Origin: an uncultured Opitutia bacterium
GTDB taxonomy: Bacteria; Verrucomicrobiota; Verrucomicrobiia; Opitutales; Opitutaceae
Direction of reading: 5' to 3'
Assembly (NCBI GenBank): GCA_903825285.1
Contig: CAIJZY010000046.1
Span: forward strand, 1 to 64,000
DNA length: 64,000 nt
Part shown: piece after piece, positions 20,351 through 29,313 of the stretch
How positions within the stretch are numbered: position 1 is the first letter of the stretch
Layout of the letters: the number at the start of each line of letters is the position of its first letter
The notes under the pieces: generated by a model
Database searches by the model: none
Told to the model about the DNA's origin: nothing
What the model saw: only the letters and a program-made list of their open reading frames with translations
Made by a program: the position numbers and the translations under genes

Positions 20351-20848
20351 TCACTTCGCTGAGTCGGCATCCAGGCGCAGCAGGTATTCTTCCGTCTCGG
20401 CGCCGCGGCCCTGGGCGAATCCCTTGTCCGATCCGATGATCTTGAACCCGCATTTCTGCAGCACCCGGAGCGAACCAAAGTTGTCCGTCGCGACCCGGGC
20501 GGTGACCGGACGCTGCACCACCAGTTGGAGCATCTGCTTGAGCGCCGCAGTCGCGATGCCCCGGCCCCAGAACTCCCGCCCGAGCCAATAGGTGGCCTCG
20601 GGGTTTCCCTCGTTCGGATAGCATGAGATGTGGCCGGCCACCTGGCCGTCGGCCACGATCGTGCGATTGGTGTTCAGGGGCGACTTCAGGATTTTCTCCC
20701 AATGGGCGTTGAACACCGCCCGGTCCTTCCGGTCGTCACTCGTGAACGCGGCCAGCCGGATCGCCTCCGGGTCGAGCGCCTGCACGAAAAAGAGGTCGAG
20801 ATCGGCCGGCTCGACTTCCCGGAGCGTGATGGGCGCGACGTTGTTCAT
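20351..20848 (-). CDS. GNAT-family N-acetyltransferase
   Basis: A 165-residue acetyltransferase of the RimJ/RimL-like type. The acetyl-CoA motif region is WLGREFWGRGIATAALKQM with RGIATAA in place of the classical Q/RxxGxG/A, followed by VLQKCGFKIIG near the C-terminus. Such proteins acetylate N-termini or small amines. The neighbour on the same strand (stop at 20888) is 40 bases away. Confidence 0.88.
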   Translation of the reverse strand: MNNVAPITLREVEPADLDLFFVQALDPEAIRLAAFTSDDRKDRAVFNAHWEKILKSPLNTNRTIVADGQVAGHISCYPNEGNPEATYWLGREFWGRGIATAALKQMLQLVVQRPVTARVATDNFGSLRVLQKCGFKIIGSDKGFAQGRGAETEEYLLRLDADSAK

Positions 20849-20887
20849 GGGCGGCTTGATCTCCTAAATTATCACGAAATCAAACGG

Positions 20888-21574
20888 TCACCGCAAGAGA
20901 CCGGTGGCAATTTCCACCCACCAGGCCGTGGATCGCACCCATTCGGTGGCCGCCTGTCCCGCGATCAGGAGCGGGAACCCGACCAGGTAAACGCGATGCA
21001 CCCGTCCGTCGACCACGAGGTCACGCCCGAGTGCCAGGAGGATGAGCAGGTCGCAGGCGATGTTGAAGTGACCGCCCGGCACGATGGACCGGGGGAAGCG
21101 TGCAAAGGCGGCGACCGTGAGGCTGACGGAGGCCAGCAGCATCAGCCGGCGGTGCAGTTCCGGACGTTTCCGCCACCACAGGCCCAGCCCGAAGAGGACC
21201 GCGAAGAACAGCATGTCGGAGAACGGCACGAGCAGGAACGATTCCCCTGCCGGCTCGCCGCGGAGCAGTTTCTCGTGGCCCGTGCTGATGGCCACCCACA
21301 CGCCCACCAGCGGCAGCACCACGCCGAGGACGGCGCTGGTCATCCCGAGCGTGCGATGCAGGGCCACCCGGCCGGCCTGGACCAGGCCGGTCTGCACGAG
21401 GAGGAGGATCACCCAGCCCGAAAACACCACGGTATGAACCCAGAGCGAGACTGGCACCGGATGCGGCGCGTGCAGCATTCTCGCGCCGAACTTCGGGACA
21501 AACCCAATGACGACCACCACGGCGGTCAGCACGGCCATCGCGAAGTAAAACCGGCGTTGGAGAAAGGTCTTCAT
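20888..21574 (-). CDS. Six-helix membrane protein of unknown function
   Basis: A 228-residue protein with about six hydrophobic segments. HPVPVSLWVHTVVFSGW and GRVALHRTLGM place histidines at helix ends, and RRLMLLASVS follows; this pattern is seen in DUF2306/haem-binding-like membrane proteins, but no haem ligation can be proven here. It may share a transcript with the GNAT gene. Confidence 0.65.
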   Translation of the reverse strand: MKTFLQRRFYFAMAVLTAVVVVIGFVPKFGARMLHAPHPVPVSLWVHTVVFSGWVILLLVQTGLVQAGRVALHRTLGMTSAVLGVVLPLVGVWVAISTGHEKLLRGEPAGESFLLVPFSDMLFFAVLFGLGLWWRKRPELHRRLMLLASVSLTVAAFARFPRSIVPGGHFNIACDLLILLALGRDLVVDGRVHRVYLVGFPLLIAGQAATEWVRSTAWWVEIATGLLR

Positions 21575-21747
21575 GGGTTCGATCGGCGCGCGCGCAAGGC
21601 TGGCGTGGGGTAGGAGCGCTGGCGGTTAAATGGCCTGTTTCTCCGAACTAAATCAAGAACTAGTGGCCAACTCCCTCTGCTTGGCAGGCTCGTGACCAAG
21701 GGGAAAGCGATTGAGCAATCGCCCGTCCCCGCCCATGGTCGCGCACC

Positions 21748-22344
21748 GTGAAGAAGCTGGTGCTGCTGCTGGGGGTCGTGACCTCGCTGGGGCTGTTCCT
21801 TGGACCCCGAGTCTCGGCCGCCGTGGCGGAGGCGAAGGGCGATGAGTTGCCGGAGATTCAAGGCATCCTCGGGACCAAGGAGGGCTTCGCGGTTTTCGCC
21901 ACAATTGCCGGGGGGAAAGCGCACTCGCTGACCGGCCTCGGGCAAACCCTCGGGCCCTATGAACTCGTGGCTGTGGATGTGGTGCAGTCCTTCGCCGACT
22001 TTCGAAAACCCGGTCGGGCCGCGGTGCGAATCTACATGCGGGAAGGCACGGCCCTACCGAGTGCGGGCACGGGAGAAAATCCCAACGACATCGAGATCCC
22101 GCGGTTGAGCGCATTCACCAAGTTCATCATCGCCGATCAGCTCCGGGGCGACCCGACCACGGAACAGAAAATCCGGTCGATCATCAACCGGGCGGTCAAC
22201 AATCCGCGCCTCACATTGGAAGAGCGCCGGGAGGTGCTGAACCGCTACCTATCGGGCGAGGTGGTTATGACCGTGGACGCCCCGTTTGAGGTGAGGATCT
22301 ATCCCAGGGGCTCGCCGGCGATGCCGGTGAAAAGCGGTCCGTAA
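21748..22344 (+). CDS. Exported hypothetical protein
   Basis: A 198-residue protein starting at GTG 21748 with a signal peptide (KKLVLLLGVVTSLGLFLGP, cleavage near VSA). The remainder is soluble, with an element RSIINRAVNNPRLTLEERREV. I recognise no family. The codon usage is consistent with its neighbours, which supports a real gene. Confidence 0.6.
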   Translation: MKKLVLLLGVVTSLGLFLGPRVSAAVAEAKGDELPEIQGILGTKEGFAVFATIAGGKAHSLTGLGQTLGPYELVAVDVVQSFADFRKPGRAAVRIYMREGTALPSAGTGENPNDIEIPRLSAFTKFIIADQLRGDPTTEQKIRSIINRAVNNPRLTLEERREVLNRYLSGEVVMTVDAPFEVRIYPRGSPAMPVKSGP

Positions 22345-22366
22345 TCGCGCCGGCCCTGCCTGATTC

Positions 22367-23032
22367 TCAGCGCGGAGCCGCGTGTCCCTGACGCCGCAGG
22401 ACGACGTGCGTGGCCTTCTCCGTGGCGACGAATTCGGCGCAGGTGTAGCCCAGCGCCCGCAAGTCGACCCCCTCGAACAGCCGTTCGCCGCCGCCGAGCA
22501 GGACGGGGGAGATCGCAAAGTGCAGTTCATCAATGAGGCCCTCGCGAAGATACTGCTGGATGGTGTTCGCCCCGCCGCCGATGCGCACGTCCTTCCCGCC
22601 GGCGGCCTCGCGGGCCCGTTGCAGCGCCTCGTGGATGCCGCCCGTGACGAAGTGGAACGTCGTGTGGCCCTCCATCTCAATGGAAGGACGCGCATGATGC
22701 GTCAGGATGAAGACCGGGACGTGATACGGCGGATTGTCGCCCCACCAGCCCTTCCAGCTCAGGTCCGCCCAGGGCCCACGATCGGGGCTGAACATGTTCC
22801 GCCCGAGAATCCAGGCCCCGACATTCTCAAAGCCGCGCGCGGCGAAGTCATCGTCCACCCCGGTCGTGCCGCCGTCCTTCCCGAACAAGCCCCGCTGGAA
22901 CGTGCGGGTGGGCAACAGCCACTGGTGCAGATCTGTCCCGCCCAGGCCGAGCGGATGGCTGAGGCTTTGACTCGGGCCCGCGCCGTAGCCGTCAAGCGAA
23001 AGGGTGAAGCACTGAACGCGAATTTGGGTCAT
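22367..23032 (-). CDS. RibD C-terminal/dihydrofolate reductase-like protein
   Basis: NADPH-binding reductase fold of the RibD C-terminal family (221 residues from ATG 23032). MTQIRVQCFTLSLDGYGAG is the typical first strand and loop, FENVGAWILGRNMF the following segment, and VRIGGGANTIQQYLREGLID with ELHFAISPVLLGGGERLF the nucleotide-binding end. Members outside riboflavin synthesis have unknown substrates. It is the last clear chromosomal gene before the island edge. Confidence 0.87.
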   Translation of the reverse strand: MTQIRVQCFTLSLDGYGAGPSQSLSHPLGLGGTDLHQWLLPTRTFQRGLFGKDGGTTGVDDDFAARGFENVGAWILGRNMFSPDRGPWADLSWKGWWGDNPPYHVPVFILTHHARPSIEMEGHTTFHFVTGGIHEALQRAREAAGGKDVRIGGGANTIQQYLREGLIDELHFAISPVLLGGGERLFEGVDLRALGYTCAEFVATEKATHVVLRRQGHAAPR

Positions 23033-23239
23033 GTAATGCCTTCGTTGGGGGCTGAGCGTCGGTAGAACAGATTTGGAATAGGGAAGGCCGCAACTGCATA
23101 AGGGGCCTGTGCAAAATTCCCCAATCAAGAACCTGCGGCCCGAAGCCTGAGCTACACGGCTCGGCTTCTCCAGGTGCGCGAAGAGGCGACTTGTCACCGG
23201 ACTAGCTTGGCGGCTGCTCTTTATTTTCGGTGCAGCAGC

Positions 23240-23521
23240 ATGCCGCAAAACATCGCACCGCCGAAAGGAATCGCGTGGGGACAGGATTCCTTCTCAGGAG
23301 GGAGGCATTCCACGAACTTCCTCTCAGGATTGATCACGGTGATTTTGCACTGCCTGCCGAGCGGACACGCTATCCAGCCTGCCTCGCTTCCGGACCCAGA
23401 CGGGCCCGCTTTGCCTCCTGAATGGGATTCATCAGGTGGGTTCACGGTAGCTGGCGCGGGATTCATCGTGGCCGGCGTCCTGTTGGTGTTCTATCGCAGT
23501 TCAAATCCACCTAATAAATGA
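23240..23521 (+). CDS. Possible small membrane protein
   Basis: A 93-residue frame from ATG 23240 with one convincing hydrophobic helix at the end (FTVAGAGFIVAGVLLVFYRSS). The rest is low-complexity and not recognised. It ends where the att-flank repeat begins, so it may be a fragment of an older insertion. Coding status is uncertain. Confidence 0.25.
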   Translation: MPQNIAPPKGIAWGQDSFSGGRHSTNFLSGLITVILHCLPSGHAIQPASLPDPDGPALPPEWDSSGGFTVAGAGFIVAGVLLVFYRSSNPPNK

Positions 23522-23638
23522 TGCACACAGAAAGCACACAAACTGGGGCCGCAACGGGTCGCCTCCTGACATTTCCAGTCGTAACGCCAAAAACCACTAA
23601 ATCTTGCAAGTACTCTGAACTGTCGTAACTAGTCACAA

Positions 23639-23668
23639 AAAACCGCATGACGTCCTCATCATGCGGTT
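23639..23668 (-). terminator. Rho-independent terminator hairpin
   Basis: AACCGCATGA (23641-23650), an eight-base loop, and TCATGCGGTT (23659-23668) form a perfect 10-bp stem, followed on the minus strand by a run of six T. It lies just past the displaced tRNA-Pro 3' end and has the form expected of the tRNA's original terminator. Confidence 0.8.
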
Positions 23669-23669
23669 G

Positions 23670-23702
23670 GGGGAAAATGGTCGGGCTGGTGAGATTCGAA
23701 CT
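23670..23702. other. Attachment site: distal copy of the tRNA-Pro 3' end
   Basis: These 33 bases are identical to 50711-50743, which covers the 3' end (CCA, acceptor, T-arm) of the intact tRNA-Pro. Only this end of the tRNA is present, so it marks the far boundary of the integrated island. Confidence 0.88.
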
Positions 23703-24458
23703 TCGTCACAACTAGTCGTAAGTGACGTTTCGATAATGGCCTATGCAAGGGCGAAATGTTGCGGCGCACAGAGAGGCGCATACGATTTACCCGTACCGAA
23801 TCGATAGGATTCATCTCCGGCCACCTCCACTTTCCTATCAACTTCCCTGCCCCTTGCGCTCGTGAGCAGCTTTACGCCGGGTCTCGTCGCGATCTCTTTG
23901 CTCAATCACAGCCGGCGCGCATACCAATGAATTTGTGTGCCAAGCCCTTTGATCCTTGCCGGCGCTAAAGCGAACCGGGAGAACGATGCCTGACATAGCT
24001 GGCATTAGTCACACGGCTCAGCGGCTTCGAGATGAACCTTGCTGCCTTGACTGTGTGCGAGGGGACTCCGGTTGGCCAGTGACAGCACTTTCACCGGCGG
24101 GAGTTTGTGTTGCCGCGTTCAGAGGGTAAATCGCATGCTGGTAATCCAGCCGCTGCGACGAGTAGCTCATCCCGGCGCAATTCGTAAAAGTAGCGCCACC
24201 GGCATGGGCCATTCACCGCTATGGGTTGCCGCAATTTCGGGTCGATTCCCTTCAGTACATCAAGACCAACTTGAGCTTTGAACTGGGCACTGTGCTGGCG
24301 TCGTTTCTTGGACATGAATCGCTGGATTCAGGTTTGGACTTAACGATCCGTCCTGTCCAACTTTCGGGCTTCACCTCAGCACGCGCCTTCTGGTCCGATT
24401 TGACCCGGCCGCACACCGCCGGTTAATTTTTATCTCTACTGCTTTTTGAAACAATCCC
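23703..24458. other. Degraded island edge
   Basis: About 750 bases without an intact gene. The only recognisable piece is a transposase N-terminus at 24244-24315 on the minus strand. The remainder has mixed base composition and no long frame with sensible residues, as expected of decayed insertion sequences and, possibly, a lost integrase. Confidence 0.6.
24244..24315 (-). pseudogene. Remnant of IS3-type transposase (OrfA N-terminus)
   Basis: The frame starting at 24315 reads MSKKRRQHSAQFKAQVGLDV, which matches the start of IS3-family OrfA helix-turn-helix proteins. After about 24 residues the match ends abruptly. It is a fragment, not a working transposase. Confidence 0.65.
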
Positions 24459-24809
24459 ATGAAACAAACACATGCGCTGCCCCCTGATGAAGCACTCTGC
24501 CTGATCGCCCGCCATTTTGCAGCGCTGGCCGATCCTCTGCGTTTGAAGATTGTGCATACTTTGATCGATGGGGAAAAAAACGTCAGCGGTTTGGTCAAGA
24601 CGACCGGCGGCTTGCAGGCCAATGTGTCCCGCCACCTGCACAAACTGACCGCGGCCGGCGTGCTCAACCGCCACAAGCAAGGCGCCCAGGTTTTCTATGC
24701 GATCGCCGACCCGTCGATCTACGACCTATGCGAACAGGTGTGCGGCAGCCTTGAAAAACGCCTCGTCAAGCAGACCAAGGCGATCGGGGCGGTTGCGAGC
24801 CGCCATTGA
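24459..24809 (+). CDS. ArsR/SmtB-family regulator, possibly sulfur-responsive
   Basis: A 116-residue winged-helix repressor: FAALADPLRLKIVHTLIDGE, then the recognition helix region LQANVSRHLHKLTAAGVLNR. The classical metal motif ELCVCDL is absent. Cysteines sit at residue 14 (ALCLIARHF) and in the C-terminal helix as LCEQVCGSL. Thiol pairs in comparable places serve as persulfide sensors in SqrR/BigR-type relatives, so sulfide or polysulfide sensing is a fair inference here given the genes that follow. A perfect palindrome 110 bases downstream, upstream of the porin, is the likely operator. Confidence 0.85.
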   Translation: MKQTHALPPDEALCLIARHFAALADPLRLKIVHTLIDGEKNVSGLVKTTGGLQANVSRHLHKLTAAGVLNRHKQGAQVFYAIADPSIYDLCEQVCGSLEKRLVKQTKAIGAVASRH

Positions 24810-24919
24810 GGTGCTCCGAAGCCGGTTCATAATAACTGGCGGTGAAGGTGGAAGGCCAGACCGCTGGTGCCAGCAATATTTAGACACGATTCACGCGCAG
24901 CACCGGTCGGCGCATAATT

Positions 24920-24946
24920 AGAATATCTTAACCTACAAGATATTCT
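24920..24946. promoter_or_regulatory. Perfect 10-7-10 inverted repeat, candidate operator
   Basis: AGAATATCTT at 24920-24929 and AAGATATTCT at 24937-24946 are exact complements. The site lies in an AT-rich 278-base gap between the ArsR gene and the porin/reductase operon, in an otherwise GC-rich region. ArsR-family repressors bind such AT-rich dyads. Binding is inferred. Confidence 0.6.
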
Positions 24947-25087
24947 ATCTTATCTTTAGCTAGTTATGAGCATAATGTGTTATTTGCATAGCTTATAGCA
25001 AAAGATGCGTAGCCGGATTTTTTCATTAGGCAGATAGTGGGGCCACGGATCGACCGCCAATTTCCGGCGTTCGCCCCGCACCCTGCC

Positions 25088-26533
25088 ATGTCAAAACCCA
25101 GAACCCTCCCCTCCTCCTTCGTGATTATTGCCGCGACGATTCTTGGTGTCGTCGCGCCCGCAACGTTGCATGCGACCAACGGCATGAACATGGAAGGGTA
25201 CGGCCCCGTCGCCACCGCGATGGGTGGCGCCTCCTTCGCCTATGACAACGGCACCGCCGGGTTGATCAACAATCCGGCAACGCTCGGGCTCATGACCGAG
25301 AACGCCCGACTCGATCTCGCCCTCGGCATCCTCGGACCGCACATCGATGTTACCAGTCCGTCCACGACACCGAATATCTTCGGCGTGCCGGCGAACCAGA
25401 AGGCCAGTTCCACCGCCAACGCATTCTTTATGCCGGCGGTGGGCTATGTGCGGCGCAGCGGCAATTTCGTTTATGGACTCGGCATGTTCGGCCAAGGGGG
25501 CATGGGTTGTGAATACGACGCCGACTCCTGGCGTGGTCTGGGCTTTGGCCTCAAGAACCGCACGGAAGTTTCCGTGGGGCGAGTGATCGTGCCGCTGGTC
25601 TATCAAGTGAACGACACCCTGCAGATCGGGGCGACGGCCGATTTTATGTGGGCGGGCATGGACCTGAAGATGGCCATGAGCGGCAACCAGTTTTTCGACC
25701 TCGTGATGCCCACCAGCCAGCGTTTTGGGCGCGCCTCTGGCGCCATCGTCCAGAGTTTCGGGCAGATTCTGGCCACCATGCCAGCCGGCACCTCGGTAGA
25801 CTATGCCTATTTCAATTTTTCCAACAGCAATCTGTTCACCGGCGAGGCCCGCAGCTACGGTTACGGCGGAAAAATCGGTCTCGTCTATACGCCGTCGAAA
25901 GACCTCAGCTTCGGTCTCACCTATCACACCCAGTCCGTGTTGTCCGACATGACGGCAAAGGGTGATACGCTCAGCTTCCAACTCAACGTCCCCGGCATGG
26001 GCCATATTCCGCAGTCGCTGACGGGCGACTTCCGCGTCCACAATTTTCAATGGCCCGCGATGCTCGGCGCCGGCCTCGCCTGGTATCCGGCTCCGCGCTG
26101 GATGATCGCCGCGGATGTGCGGGAGATCTTTTGGAAAAACGTGATGAAGGAATTTAACATGAGTTTCGTGGCCTCGGCCGCCGCGAGCAATGGCCCCTTT
26201 GCCGGCCAAGACCTCAACGCCGTTTTGTTCCAGTCCTGGAGCGACCAAACCGTGGTTCAACTCGGCGCAGCCTACCAAGCCACCGACAAACTCACGCTGC
26301 GCTTCGGCGGCAACTTCGGCAACAACCCGGTCCCGGACACCTACCTCAACTGTCTCTTCCCGGCCATCGTGAAGGACCACCTCACCGCCGGCTTCGGCTG
26401 GAAGTTCGATGCCCGGTCTTCCTTCGACGCGTCCTTCACCTATGGGTTCAAGGTCAACACGGTCAATGGCTCGGGCGCCAGCGTCAGCCACAGCCAGACG
26501 AACGTTCAGCTCATGTATAGCTACCACTTCTAG
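25088..26533 (+). CDS. FadL/TodX-family outer-membrane transporter
   Basis: Beta-barrel porin of the OmpP1/FadL family (481 residues from ATG 25088), which passes hydrophobic molecules through the outer membrane. The signal peptide ends at LHA, and the mature start TNGMNMEGYGPVATAMGGAS is the conserved N-terminal plug segment. INNPATLGLM and the closing LMYSYHF with C-terminal Phe are also typical. Sitting first in the sulfur operon, it might admit elemental sulfur or hydrophobic polysulfides. That role is inference from position. Confidence 0.9.
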   Translation: MSKPRTLPSSFVIIAATILGVVAPATLHATNGMNMEGYGPVATAMGGASFAYDNGTAGLINNPATLGLMTENARLDLALGILGPHIDVTSPSTTPNIFGVPANQKASSTANAFFMPAVGYVRRSGNFVYGLGMFGQGGMGCEYDADSWRGLGFGLKNRTEVSVGRVIVPLVYQVNDTLQIGATADFMWAGMDLKMAMSGNQFFDLVMPTSQRFGRASGAIVQSFGQILATMPAGTSVDYAYFNFSNSNLFTGEARSYGYGGKIGLVYTPSKDLSFGLTYHTQSVLSDMTAKGDTLSFQLNVPGMGHIPQSLTGDFRVHNFQWPAMLGAGLAWYPAPRWMIAADVREIFWKNVMKEFNMSFVASAAASNGPFAGQDLNAVLFQSWSDQTVVQLGAAYQATDKLTLRFGGNFGNNPVPDTYLNCLFPAIVKDHLTAGFGWKFDARSSFDASFTYGFKVNTVNGSGASVSHSQTNVQLMYSYHF

Positions 26534-26561
26534 ACGGCACCGTTAGTTCGTGTTCATCGTT

Positions 26562-28757
26562 ATGAATTCTCTCTCGCGCCGCCGTTTCCTGAAAATAGCC
26601 ACCACCACGATTTTGGCGGCAGGAGTAGCCGGTCGGGCCACACGCGCCTTGGCCGCCGCCGCGGCGGCGAACGGTGGCCCCTCTGGCACCCGCCGGGTGC
26701 CGACTTATTGCGACATCTGCTTCTGGAAGTGCGGGGCGATTGCCAGCGTGCGCAACGGAGAACTTTGGAAAATCGAGGGGAACCCCTCCGACCCGCTTTG
26801 CCGGGGCCGCCTCTGCCCTCGCGGCACGGGTGGGATCGGCGCCCACACCGACCCCGACCGCCTCCGGGCCCCACTGATTCGCACCAACCAGCGGGGTGAG
26901 GAGAAATGGGAGGAGGTCACGTGGGACGAGGCGCTGGAATACATCGCCACGCGCATGAAGAAAATCGCCTCGGACCATGGGCCTGAGTCGATGGCCCTGT
27001 TTGCGCATGGGGTTGGCGGGACTTTCCTCAAGCACACGCTCAAGGCCTACGGGGTGAACAATATCGCCGCGCCTTCGTTCGCGCAGTGCCGTGGTCCGCG
27101 TGACGTGGGATTTCGGCTGACCTTCGGGGACGACGTGGGTTCACCGGAGCGCACGGATATCGAGAATGCCGGCTGCCTCGTTCTCATCGGATCGCACCTC
27201 GGCGAGAACATGCACAACACGCAGGTGCAGGAATTCGCCACGGCGGTGGGTCGCGGGGCGAGCCTAATTGTCGTTGATCCGCGCTTCTCCGTCGCCGCCA
27301 GCAAGGCAAAATTCTTCCTGCCGATCAAACCCGGCACCGACCTGGCGCTGCTGCTGGCCTGGATGCACGTCCTCGTTGCCGAGAAACTCTACGATGCCGA
27401 CTACGTGGCGAAATACGGCTTTGGTTTCGAGCAATTTGCCGCTTCGTTGACCAGTTATACTCCGGAGTGGGCCTTTGTTGAAACCGGCATCGAGCCCGGG
27501 GTTATTCGCGCCACGGCCCGAGAAATGGCTCGTTACCATCCGGCTACACTGGTCCATCCCGGCCGCCACGTAAACTGGTATGGTGACGATGCTCAGCGCA
27601 GTCGCGCCGTCGCCCTGCTCAACGCCCTGCTTGGCAGCTGGGGTCGTAAGGGGGGCTTTTATCAGCCCTCGAGCATGGACATACCGGCCTACCCGTATCC
27701 GCACTATCCGAAGGCAAGCCGGCCCACGGTAGACAATCCCGGACGCAAATTCCCGTTCGCGCACGAGGCCATATCCACCGGCATCCGCGACGCCACCCTC
27801 ACGGGCCAGCCCTATCCCATCAAAGGCTGGATGGTTTATGCGACCAACCTGCTCAATGCGCTGCCAAACCAGGCTGAAACCATCCGCGCCATCCAGCAAC
27901 TCGACCTCCTGGTGGTCGTCGATGTCATTCCCAGTGAAATCGCGGGCTGGGCTGACGTCGTGCTGCCCGAGTCCATCTATCTTGAGCGCTTCGATGAGCT
28001 GAACCCCGAGTATTTCAAGGAACCCTTCCTCGCCTTGCGCCAGCCGGTCGTCGAATCGCCGAATGACCAGAAACCCAATTGGTGGATTGCGCGGAGTCTG
28101 GCGCAAAAGCTCGGCCTGGGAGCTTATTACCCGTGGAAGGACATCGAGGAATATTTGGAGTATCGCGTCACGGCGGCCGGCTTGAGTTACCCGGAGCTGA
28201 AACAAAAGGGGATTCTCCACGGCCCGCGACAGCCGCTCTATTTTGACGAAGGCGCCCCCGCGGAATTCGACACCCCGTCGAAGAAAATCGAGTTCTATTC
28301 ACTCCAGCTGGAAAAGGCCGGGTTTGATCCGGTGCCGCGCTACACGCCGCCCCCACCTGGTCCCGCCGGCTCCTTCCGCCTGCTCTTCGGGCGGGCCCCG
28401 ATGCACTCGTTCAGCCGCACCCAGAGCAATCGGCTCCTGTCCGATTTGATGAGCGAGAACGTCGTCTGGATCAATCACACCGCCGCTTCCCGCCTCGGCC
28501 TCAAGACCGATGACTACGTCCGGCTGCGCAACCAGGACGGCGTGGTGAGCAACCGCATCAAGGTGAAGGCCACGGAACGGATCCGGCCCGAATGCGTTTA
28601 TCTGGTCCACGGCTTCGGACATACCTCGCGGGGCCTGCGCCATGCCTTCGGCAAGGGCGCCAGCGACAGCCAGCTCATCACGCGTTATCGGACCGATCCG
28701 CTCATGGGGGGCACGGGCATGAACATCAACTTCGTCACGGTCGAACCGGAGGCCTGA
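26562..28757 (+). CDS. psrA: Molybdopterin oxidoreductase, polysulfide/thiosulfate reductase catalytic subunit
   Basis: Catalytic subunit of the PsrA/PhsA type within the DMSO reductase superfamily. From ATG 26562 it is 731 residues. A twin-arginine signal (SRRRFLK) exports the folded protein. A [4Fe-4S] site follows: Cys50, Cys53, Cys57 and Cys85. The segment APSFAQCRGPRD carries Cys176, the probable molybdenum ligand, as in polysulfide and thiosulfate reductases rather than Asp/Ser relatives. The C-terminal molybdopterin-binding domain includes VWINHTAASRLGL and GFGHTSRGLRHAFG. Fe-S and membrane subunits follow at 3 and 13 bases. Tetrathionate or arsenate reductase is less likely but not excluded. 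Confidence 0.88.
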   Translation: MNSLSRRRFLKIATTTILAAGVAGRATRALAAAAAANGGPSGTRRVPTYCDICFWKCGAIASVRNGELWKIEGNPSDPLCRGRLCPRGTGGIGAHTDPDRLRAPLIRTNQRGEEKWEEVTWDEALEYIATRMKKIASDHGPESMALFAHGVGGTFLKHTLKAYGVNNIAAPSFAQCRGPRDVGFRLTFGDDVGSPERTDIENAGCLVLIGSHLGENMHNTQVQEFATAVGRGASLIVVDPRFSVAASKAKFFLPIKPGTDLALLLAWMHVLVAEKLYDADYVAKYGFGFEQFAASLTSYTPEWAFVETGIEPGVIRATAREMARYHPATLVHPGRHVNWYGDDAQRSRAVALLNALLGSWGRKGGFYQPSSMDIPAYPYPHYPKASRPTVDNPGRKFPFAHEAISTGIRDATLTGQPYPIKGWMVYATNLLNALPNQAETIRAIQQLDLLVVVDVIPSEIAGWADVVLPESIYLERFDELNPEYFKEPFLALRQPVVESPNDQKPNWWIARSLAQKLGLGAYYPWKDIEEYLEYRVTAAGLSYPELKQKGILHGPRQPLYFDEGAPAEFDTPSKKIEFYSLQLEKAGFDPVPRYTPPPPGPAGSFRLLFGRAPMHSFSRTQSNRLLSDLMSENVVWINHTAASRLGLKTDDYVRLRNQDGVVSNRIKVKATERIRPECVYLVHGFGHTSRGLRHAFGKGASDSQLITRYRTDPLMGGTGMNINFVTVEPEA

Positions 28758-28760
28758 ACC

Positions 28761-29300
28761 ATGGCGCGCTACATTATGGTCATCGACACCCGGCGCTGCG
28801 TCGGCTGCATGGATTGCGTGGTGGCGTGCAAGACGGAGAACAACATCCCGGAAGGCTATACCCGTGATTGGATCACTGAGACGGTGTGCGGCGAGTTCCC
28901 GACAGTCGGGCTGGAGATCCGCACCGAGCGCTGCAACCAGTGCGCAAATCCACCATGCGTTTCCTGCTGTCCGACCGGCGCCAGCCATGTCCACGAGCGT
29001 GGTGGAGTAGTGCTGGTCAACAAGGACGAGTGCATCGGGTGCAAGGCCTGCCTGGCGGCTTGCCCCTATGACGCCCGTTTCATCCATCCCGACGGCTATG
29101 CCGACAAGTGCACCTTCTGCATTCATCGCGTGGAAAAAGGCCTGGACCCGGCTTGTGTCTCAGTCTGCCCCACCCATTGCATGCATTTTGGTGATGCGGA
29201 CGATCCGTTGAGCGAAGTGAGCCGGCTGCTGACCTCCCGCCCGCAACACACGCTCCTGCCCGAGGCCGGGACCAAGCCGCGCATTTACTACCTCACGTGA
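28761..29300 (+). CDS. psrB: Four-cluster ferredoxin subunit, PsrB type
   Basis: Electron-transfer subunit of the reductase (179 residues). Four cysteine groups for [4Fe-4S] clusters are seen: CVGCMDCVVAC, CNQCANPPCVSCCP, CIGCKACLAACP, and CTFCIHRVEKG with CVSVCP. It passes electrons from the membrane subunit to the Mo subunit. It has no signal of its own, consistent with hitchhiker export on the Tat-bearing partner. Confidence 0.92.
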   Translation: MARYIMVIDTRRCVGCMDCVVACKTENNIPEGYTRDWITETVCGEFPTVGLEIRTERCNQCANPPCVSCCPTGASHVHERGGVVLVNKDECIGCKACLAACPYDARFIHPDGYADKCTFCIHRVEKGLDPACVSVCPTHCMHFGDADDPLSEVSRLLTSRPQHTLLPEAGTKPRIYYLT

Positions 29301-29313
29301 ACCCCTCACGCCC

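Larger units (their letters stand above)
23522..23702. repeat. Left att-flank module (about 180 bp), matches 50562-50743
   Basis: Imperfect direct repeat of the segment just beyond the tRNA-Pro 3' end. Shared landmarks are GCACACAGAAAGCACACAAA (at the right end with a T for one A), ATCTTGCAAGTACTCTGA (one change), a TGTCGT-ACTAG-CACAA block, a hairpin of different sequence but the same shape, and the 33-bp exact core. This suggests two insertions by related elements at one tRNA. Confidence 0.75.
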
